Positions 58,710-64,000 of a stretch of DNA of 64,000 bases are shown in pieces. Source of the DNA: Solen grandis (Eukaryota > Mollusca > Bivalvia > Adapedonta > Solenidae); NCBI GenBank assembly GCA_021229015.1, contig CM037789.1, positions 41,700,926-41,764,925 on the forward strand, given 5' to 3'. The notes beneath the pieces are model-generated. The model searched no databases. It was not told the DNA's origin and worked only from the letters and a program-made list of their open reading frames with translations. The translations under genes were made by a program, and so were the position numbers. Every line of letters begins with the position of its first letter. Position 1 is the first letter of the stretch.

Positions 58710-60861
58710 CAGTGTGGCCATACCATGTGGTATATGACGTCATTTAAAGCTTACGCGAAAAGCAAAGTTTGCATCGATTCAGAGGGAAAAACTGCTGTAT
58801 TTTATCAATTTAAATGGTATGTAGTGCATACGAAGCAGGAGAAAATGGGCCCTACACATAGGTCCCAATGATTCTTTTATCAGTTGTACAGTTCTTAGTT
58901 GCGTGCGACTTGTCACTCACAACTATAGTACCTATATTTTGAGCATCCGTTTCATTTAAAACCGAATAACCTCTCAATTTCGTATGAATGATTGAACGAT
59001 TAAACAAAGTTCTACAACACAGGTATGCTGAGATTCAGCTAAAGTGTTGACAACTCAATTTTGAGTAAAAAAATAAATATCGAAGGGACACAACAATTGT
59101 GTGTGGTATAAAAGCAGAGAACAAATTTCTCTATGAAGTTACATAAATGTCACTTTACCACGTGGAGGAATATAATTTCTTTTGAAGCAAAGGTGGCTAG
59201 CAAGTGAATTAGAATTGTGGATGTGCAGGTTTCGGTCAATAAGTGGTGTTACAGTGATCCATATAGAAAGCTTAAATTCCGATACAAATCCGTGTAACTT
59301 ACTAATAATCACATCGAGCTAACGGCCTCAGATACCTCCAGGGGTTGTTTTATGCACTACAATATGGTCGATACCTGTATATCCGAAGTTTCTTAGGAGC
59401 GAGCCACTGATATAGAGATTGTGCTGTCGCTTGGTTATATAAGATACTGAGAGTTCAAATCAAAGCGCTAATAGCGCTGAGAGAACAGTATTGTCGCATA
59501 TCTTTTGTTTATCAAAATAAATTTAATAAATGGGTGTCAAGTTTTCAAGAAATTGAAGAAAAAAACAAGAGGGCCAAGATGGCCCTAAATCGCTCACCGA
59601 GAAATATTGCTTTCATTGCCTTTTACAGCAAAGTCATACTGAATACAAAATCCATGCAGATGAACAGCAATATAATTTTAACTCCACACAAAAGTTTACA
59701 TGTGGTACAAAAAAACCAAGTTAACTCTACCTTGGGACAAATTTTGACCAGGGCCATTATTTAAGAATTTGGGTCAGGTCAACAAAGCCATGTTACATAC
59801 CAAATATCTAAACCCATGATCTTGTGGTTTCTCACAAGGATATTTTTTTAAAAATCTTTCCTATGTAAGTCTATGTTTAATCAAGTGACCCCTGGGGCAG
59901 GGCCTATTTTGACCCCAAGGCCATGATTTGAACAAATATGGTAGAGATCCACTAAACAATGCTACACACCAAATATCTAATCTCTAGGCCTTGTGGTTTC
60001 TGAGAAAAAGATTTTTTAGTGTTTATTGCCTATATAAGTCTACGTAAAATCAAGTGACCCCTGGTGCGGGGCAAATTTTGACCCCAGGGTCATGATTTGA
60101 ACAAACTTGGTAGAGGGCATCATAAGGATGATTCCTGTGAAGTTTGGTCAAAATCCATTCAGCTGTTTAGGAAGAGATGTTGTTTAAAGAAAATTGTTGA
60201 CGCTGGACGCACGGATGGACACACAGACGCCAGACAAAAGGCGATCACAAAACTAAAAAAAACAAAAAACGCTTTAGCTTTGCGATAACAAGGTCATTAC
60301 AAGAAATTAAAGTTTAACGCACAATTTGTTTCCACGGACTGTTAACAATTAGCACATCGCCACTGTTATTCGCCCTTTTTCTATAGCCTACAGTTTATAA
60401 GATTTATATCAAATATGCATATCTAAATCAAAAGGAAATAAATCTAAAACAACAAACGTTCATATTTTTAATATAATTTTGGTATCTGGCAAAAGTTAAG
60501 TCACCCTGCATATCTGCAGCTGGTCAATCCCTCTTCCACTTGAGACACACAAAACTGCAGTGCCTTCAGCGCTTTGATTCTTAACATTTGGGCAAAACCT
60601 TCCAAGTTTGTTAAATTTTGTTTGCTTGCATTTTTAGCACATCGCTAAAAATGTTTTCCCGAATGAAGGGAAATACTTTACATCTGACAAAAGGATCATT
60701 TAGGCTTTTGTGTAGTGCACAATTTTTCTGCTTCGTATGCGCTATATCCCATTAAAATAATGAAAAAATAAATACTTACTGCAGTTTTCTTTCATGAATC
60801 GAGGTATGCTGCTTGTGGTAGCTTAAAATGATGTCATATACCACGTGGTATGGCCACCCTG
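58710..60861. mobile_element. 2.15-kb non-autonomous DNA transposon with long terminal inverted repeats
   Basis: The left end CAGTGTGGCCATACCATGTG (58710) is inverted at the right end, which finishes GTATGGCCACCCTG at 60861. Weaker symmetry runs about 150 bases inward (GCATACGAAGCAG on both sides; TCGATTCA; AAACTGC). The 5-bp AGAAA stands immediately outside both ends (58705-58709 and 60862-60866), a good target-site duplication. The interior has no coding ORF. Its core (58894-59560 and 60262-60578) is homologous to 2916-3735. A second element is nested at 59565-60257. Superfamily unclear: a 5-bp duplication is unusual and recalls Transib, but the termini do not match that consensus well. Confidence 0.8.
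59565..60257 (+). mobile_element. Helitron/Helentron-like element nested in the 2.15-kb transposon
   Basis: The left end ACAAGAGGGCCAAGATGGCC forms a hairpin GGGCCA-AGA-TGGCCC (59571-59585) followed by CGCTCACCGAG. Two units related to the 165-bp repeat of 57271 follow (near 59810 and 59975), then the same unique tail as at 58340. The end reads GGCGATCACAAAACTAAAA: the 3' hairpin present at 58527 is missing, so this copy has a small deletion. No target duplication is seen, as expected for rolling-circle elements. Confidence 0.65.
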
Positions 60862-61159
60862 AGAAATACTTGGAAGAAATGTTGATTACAAACTTTTTTT
60901 TGTGTTCAGTTATTGGACTATTTTTCAGACCAAATAACAATTTATGAGGACTTCAGGAATCTCACGGCTCGGTTACAATACGTTAAGCGTCCCAGAAAAG
61001 CATTAAATAAAAAGAGAAAAAATATGTTTGTTTGATTTTTAAATAAAACTTATGAGGAGAAAGATCAATGTTTTTATGAGTGGCACAGAGAATATTGCAT
61101 CATAATTTGAGAAGATTTTTTAAGTTTTTAATGTAAATTTCTATTGAGTTCTGCATGGA

Positions 61160-61346
61160 TCAAGTTTATTTTAACAAGTTTTGTGGAGGTTCATCCAAGG
61201 AAAAACCATGCCAAGTTTCATTAATTTTTACTCAGCAGTTACAGAGGAGATGTCGTTTAAACCAAATTGTTGACGATGGACAACAACAGAGGCAGGGTGA
61301 TCCTAACAGTTCACCTTGAGCACTTTGTGCTCTGGTGAGCTAAAAA
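61160..61346 (+). mobile_element. 3' end of a Helitron/Helentron-like element
   Basis: Contains AGGAGATGTCGTTTAAACC, AAATTGTTGACGATGGAC, then the terminal hairpin TCACC...GAGCAC TTT GTGCTC...GGTGA (61311-61338) and CTAA at 61340. The left part is too diverged to place. Confidence 0.6.
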
Positions 61347-61439
61347 TTACACCAATCATGACATGCCAAGGATATATACCTATACTGTTGGTACTTATAA
61401 ATGCTGTGAAGTTATATCAAAATCTGACCAATAGTAGCT

Positions 61440-62545
61440 GAGAAATAGAGAAGATAAAATGTAAGGGGACATAACTCAAAGAAAATTGAAGCAAGCATGA
61501 CATACCTACAATTTGAGCAAGTAGACTTGGTATAATTGTTGTGAAATTACATGAAATGCAGCTAAGAAATTAGTAAGTGTGGACAAATATCTTCAATAAA
61601 GATAACAAAGGACCCTAACTCATATAAAATCAAGCCGGCCATGATGTGCCAACAATATACCCAACTAGACTTGGTACTTATCAATATTGTGAAGTTAAAT
61701 CAAAATCAGACCATTGGTAGCCGAGAAATATTGTGGACAAAATATAGTCAATGTATATAACAATGACAATGGGCCATAACTCATATAAAATCAAGCCTGT
61801 CATGATGTGCCAATGATATGTGCAACCTGGCTTGGTTCTTATTATAGTGCTGTGAAGTTAAATCAAAATCAGACTATTATTGGTAGCCAAAATATTGTGT
61901 GAACAAAATACCTTCAACTGATATAACAAAAGGCCATAACTCATTTAAAATCCAGCTGATGAAGACATGCCAACAATATGCACAACTTGGCTTGGTAGTT
62001 ATTAATAGTGTGAAGTTAAATCAAAATCTGTCTTAAGGCAACCAAGAAATAGTGTGGACAAAATACAATCAAAAAATATAACAAAGGGCTGCAACTCAAT
62101 TTAAATCAAGTGAATCATGATGTGCCAAAGATAGACACAACTAGGCTTGGTAATTATCATCATTGTTAAGTTAAATCAAACTTTTTTTCAATCCTTTTTT
62201 CTATTATTGTCAACCTTTTCTATTTTCTCTATAATCATTTTGCTTTCTTTCTCATAATATATTCCAAATTTTCCATGACATTGCATTATACTGAACCTTT
62301 GTCTGTATGTATTGTAACATTTTCAATATATAATAAAATGTATTTATGTAAATGAAATGGAAATATTAAATATATGAAAAAAAAGTTAAATCAAAATCCA
62401 ACCTAAGGTAGCTAAGAAATAGCGTTGACAAAATCTATTTTAGAAATTTAATAAAGGGCCATATCTCATTTAAAATCAAGCAAATCATGACGTGCCAACA
62501 ATAGGCTTGGTACTTATCATTCCTGTAAAGTTTGTTCAGAATCCA
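61440..62545 (+). repeat. Tandem array, about 158-bp unit, six copies
   Basis: The core CATAACTCATATAAAATCAA recurs with changes at about 61468, 61615, 61778, 61937, 62092 and 62462. Each unit also has CATGATGTGCCAA, AGGCTTGGTACTTAT and AGTTAAATCAAAATC. The sixth unit is separated from the fifth by the insertion at 62181-62382. The array is non-coding. Confidence 0.85.
62181..62382 (+). mobile_element. Retroposed insertion inside the tandem array
   Basis: About 200 bases of sequence unrelated to the array, bounded by a 13-bp direct duplication AAGTTAAATCAAA (62168-62180 and 62383-62395). It ends in an A-rich run (GAAAAAA) and has AATAAA near 62331. These are hallmarks of target-primed insertion of a polyadenylated RNA, either a LINE 3' end or an mRNA 3' end. 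The source is not recognised. Confidence 0.7.
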
Positions 62546-62564
62546 AGTAAAGGTAAACAGGGTG

Positions 62565-63045
62565 GACAAACCACAAGGTAAACTGCATAATGTAAAGGTC
62601 CATCCACTAAGCAACAGTCCAAAATGTTGAAGCAATCCAATGAAGAACAAAGAAGTTAAAACTGATTAACTAAAAGGTAAACATTACCAGATGTAGGTCA
62701 AAAGTCAAGGTGTAGGTAGCAATGTCAACTGCATAGTGTAAAGGTCTATCCACTTAAGCAAATGTTCAAAATAATGAAGCAATCCAAGAACATAGAAGTT
62801 AAAGCTGATTAACCAAAAGGTAAACCTGACCTGATGCTGTTTTTTTCATCATAGTAGGTCAAAGGTCAAGGTGCAGGTCACAAGAACAACTGCATAATGC
62901 AAAGGTCCATCCACTTAAGCAAATGTCCAAAATTTGAAGCAATCCAATGAAGGACATCAAAATTTTGATGGATTAACCAAAACGTAAACCTGTCCAAAAG
63001 CCTTTTTTCATCAAAAGTAGGTCAAAGGTAAAGCTCAACTAGAAA
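62565..63045 (+). repeat. Tandem array, about 155-bp unit, three copies
   Basis: AACTGCATAATG.AAAGGTCC with CATCCACTTAAGCAAATG recurs at about 62580, 62730 and 62888, each followed by GAAGCAATCCAA and GATTAACCAAAAGGTAAAC. Non-coding. Confidence 0.85.
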
Positions 63046-63199
63046 TAGAGGTTTGTTTTCATAGAAAACTGATGTCTTCCCCCACCTCCCCAAAATCCTG
63101 TGACGCCAAATTCTCACAGCATGTATATGAAGTGAAACACAAAATTTCACAATAGCTTAAGTCTTTCCATAGATGAAGCATCAGTAGAATTATCTTCCT

Positions 63200-63470
63200 G
63201 ACAAGAAAATAAGAAAAGGGGTAATAATTCTAAAAATACTGAGGCCAGTGTTATGGACCTTGCATATGATACTTCCTCTCATCAAATTCTTTCCATAAAT
63301 AAAAATTCATTTTAATAGTATGAGTACAACAGGAGTTATCTTAAGGTCACAAAATTGTGAAAAAGGGGGATAACTCCAAAAATACTGATGCCAGGGTTAT
63401 GGACCTTGTGCATGACACTTTCTATCATCAAGTTCTTCCATAAACGAAATCTCACTTCAAAAGCATAAGT
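63200..63470 (+). repeat. Two-copy tandem repeat, about 142-bp unit
   Basis: AAATACTGA.GCCAG.GTTATGGACCTTG occurs near 63234 and 63377, each followed by similar CCATAAA and AGTACAA segments. Probably part of the same composite repeat as the neighbouring arrays. Confidence 0.75.
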
Positions 63471-63929
63471 ACAATTAAGTGCCATGCATACTGCGCATTT
63501 CTTTTTCTCTTACTCATTATAATATACTTTTTGACCCCATGCGACCCAATATCAAACTCGTTCAGGATATCATGATGATAAAGATGTTAATCAAATATCA
63601 TGAAGATAGGGCCAAAATGTGGCCTCTAGAATTTTCACAAGATTTTCTGAGATTTGCCATGGTGGCCTACTTTTTGACTCCAAGTTCCATGAAATATGGG
63701 CCAAAAATATTCACAAGGTTTTTTTTTTTTTTTTTAAATATTTGCCCTTGTGATCTTTTCTCAAAAAGTCTACAAACAGCCAGAAATGTACTGATTTTTG
63801 CATTATAAGCAAATAAAATCACTTCCGATCTTACCTAAACAGGAGTTTCCTGTTTATAAATAAAACTAATATTTCATTATACAGGCATTTCACATAGATC
63901 ACGTGATCAATAAATGCGATGTTAACAAA
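63471..63929. other. Gene-free stretch
   Basis: Contains CTACTTTTTGACTCC-type sequence common to molluscan dispersed repeats and a T-run near 63720-63735. The ORF at 63479 runs through the repeat and is not credible. Confidence 0.45.
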
Positions 63930-63962
63930 ATGTCAGAATCCTCAATGTCAACTATCAAAGAG
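63930..63962 (+). CDS. Candidate first coding exon of a gene leaving the window
   Basis: An ATG in ACAAAATGTCA context opens eleven codons (MSESSMSTIKE) that end exactly at a strong donor, GAG followed by GTAAGT. The exon would be phase 0. There is no downstream sequence in the window to confirm it, and such a short match can arise by chance; the product is unknown. Confidence 0.35.
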
Positions 63963-64000
63963 GTAAGTTGTTTTGCTATTTTACCGTTATAACACTGTAA

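Noticed and set aside
63479..63808. Plus-strand ORF of 109 residues
   Set aside because: It is formed from a dispersed repeat and a poly-T run read as poly-Phe.

Overview
The window looks like nuclear DNA of a mollusc, most probably a bivalve. It is AT-rich and gene-poor, its genes have GT-AG introns, and it is crowded with tRNA-derived SINEs, MITEs, tandem-repeat-bearing transposons, microsatellites and two 100-N assembly gaps (7071-7170 and 57171-57270). The organism call is an inference from repeat style and gene content. No single sequence here proves a species.

Genes from left to right. At 4.6-6.7 kb (minus strand) four phase-matched exons encode two tandem ten-cysteine prokineticin/astakine-type domains; the signal-peptide exon and the last exon were not found. 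At 7.8-8.7 kb (minus) lie two exons of a Ly6/uPAR three-finger protein whose reading frame is broken. At 12.7-14.8 kb (plus) is a complete two-exon, RING-less B-box/coiled-coil/beta-propeller TRIM-like protein. At 21.2-22.6 kb (minus) is an intronless coding region for an MFSD5-type major facilitator. At 23.7 kb is a tRNA-Arg(TCT) gene. At 38.9-39.7 kb (minus) is a complete two-exon small TNF-receptor-like protein with one cysteine-rich domain, with a plausible untranslated first exon and CRE/CCAAT promoter near 41.5-41.8 kb. At the extreme right edge (63930) is a candidate first coding exon of a gene that leaves the window. These are independent genes; nothing suggests a common pathway, though three of them (prokineticin-like, Ly6-like, TNFR-like) are secreted or cell-surface products.

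Repeats dominate the rest. A MITE family with TTAA at its ends occurs six times (14.98, 15.76, 17.2, 29.4, 36.4, 46.0 kb), and a second, unrelated TTAA-flanked element is at 50.2 kb. Three or four SINE families are scattered throughout. The right end (57.3-63.5 kb) is a mosaic of tandem arrays and Helitron/Helentron-like non-autonomous elements. It includes a 2.15-kb transposon with long terminal inverted repeats and a 5-bp target duplication (58710-60861), which itself carries a nested insertion. A diverged, uninterrupted copy of its core at 2.9-3.7 kb serves as the empty site. Minisatellites lie at 0.09-0.3 kb (21-bp unit) and 52.3-52.9 kb (about 46-bp unit).

Long stretches (9.1-12.5, 31-36.4, 37-38.9, 42-46, 46.5-48.9 and 53.5-57.1 kb) show no gene I can support.
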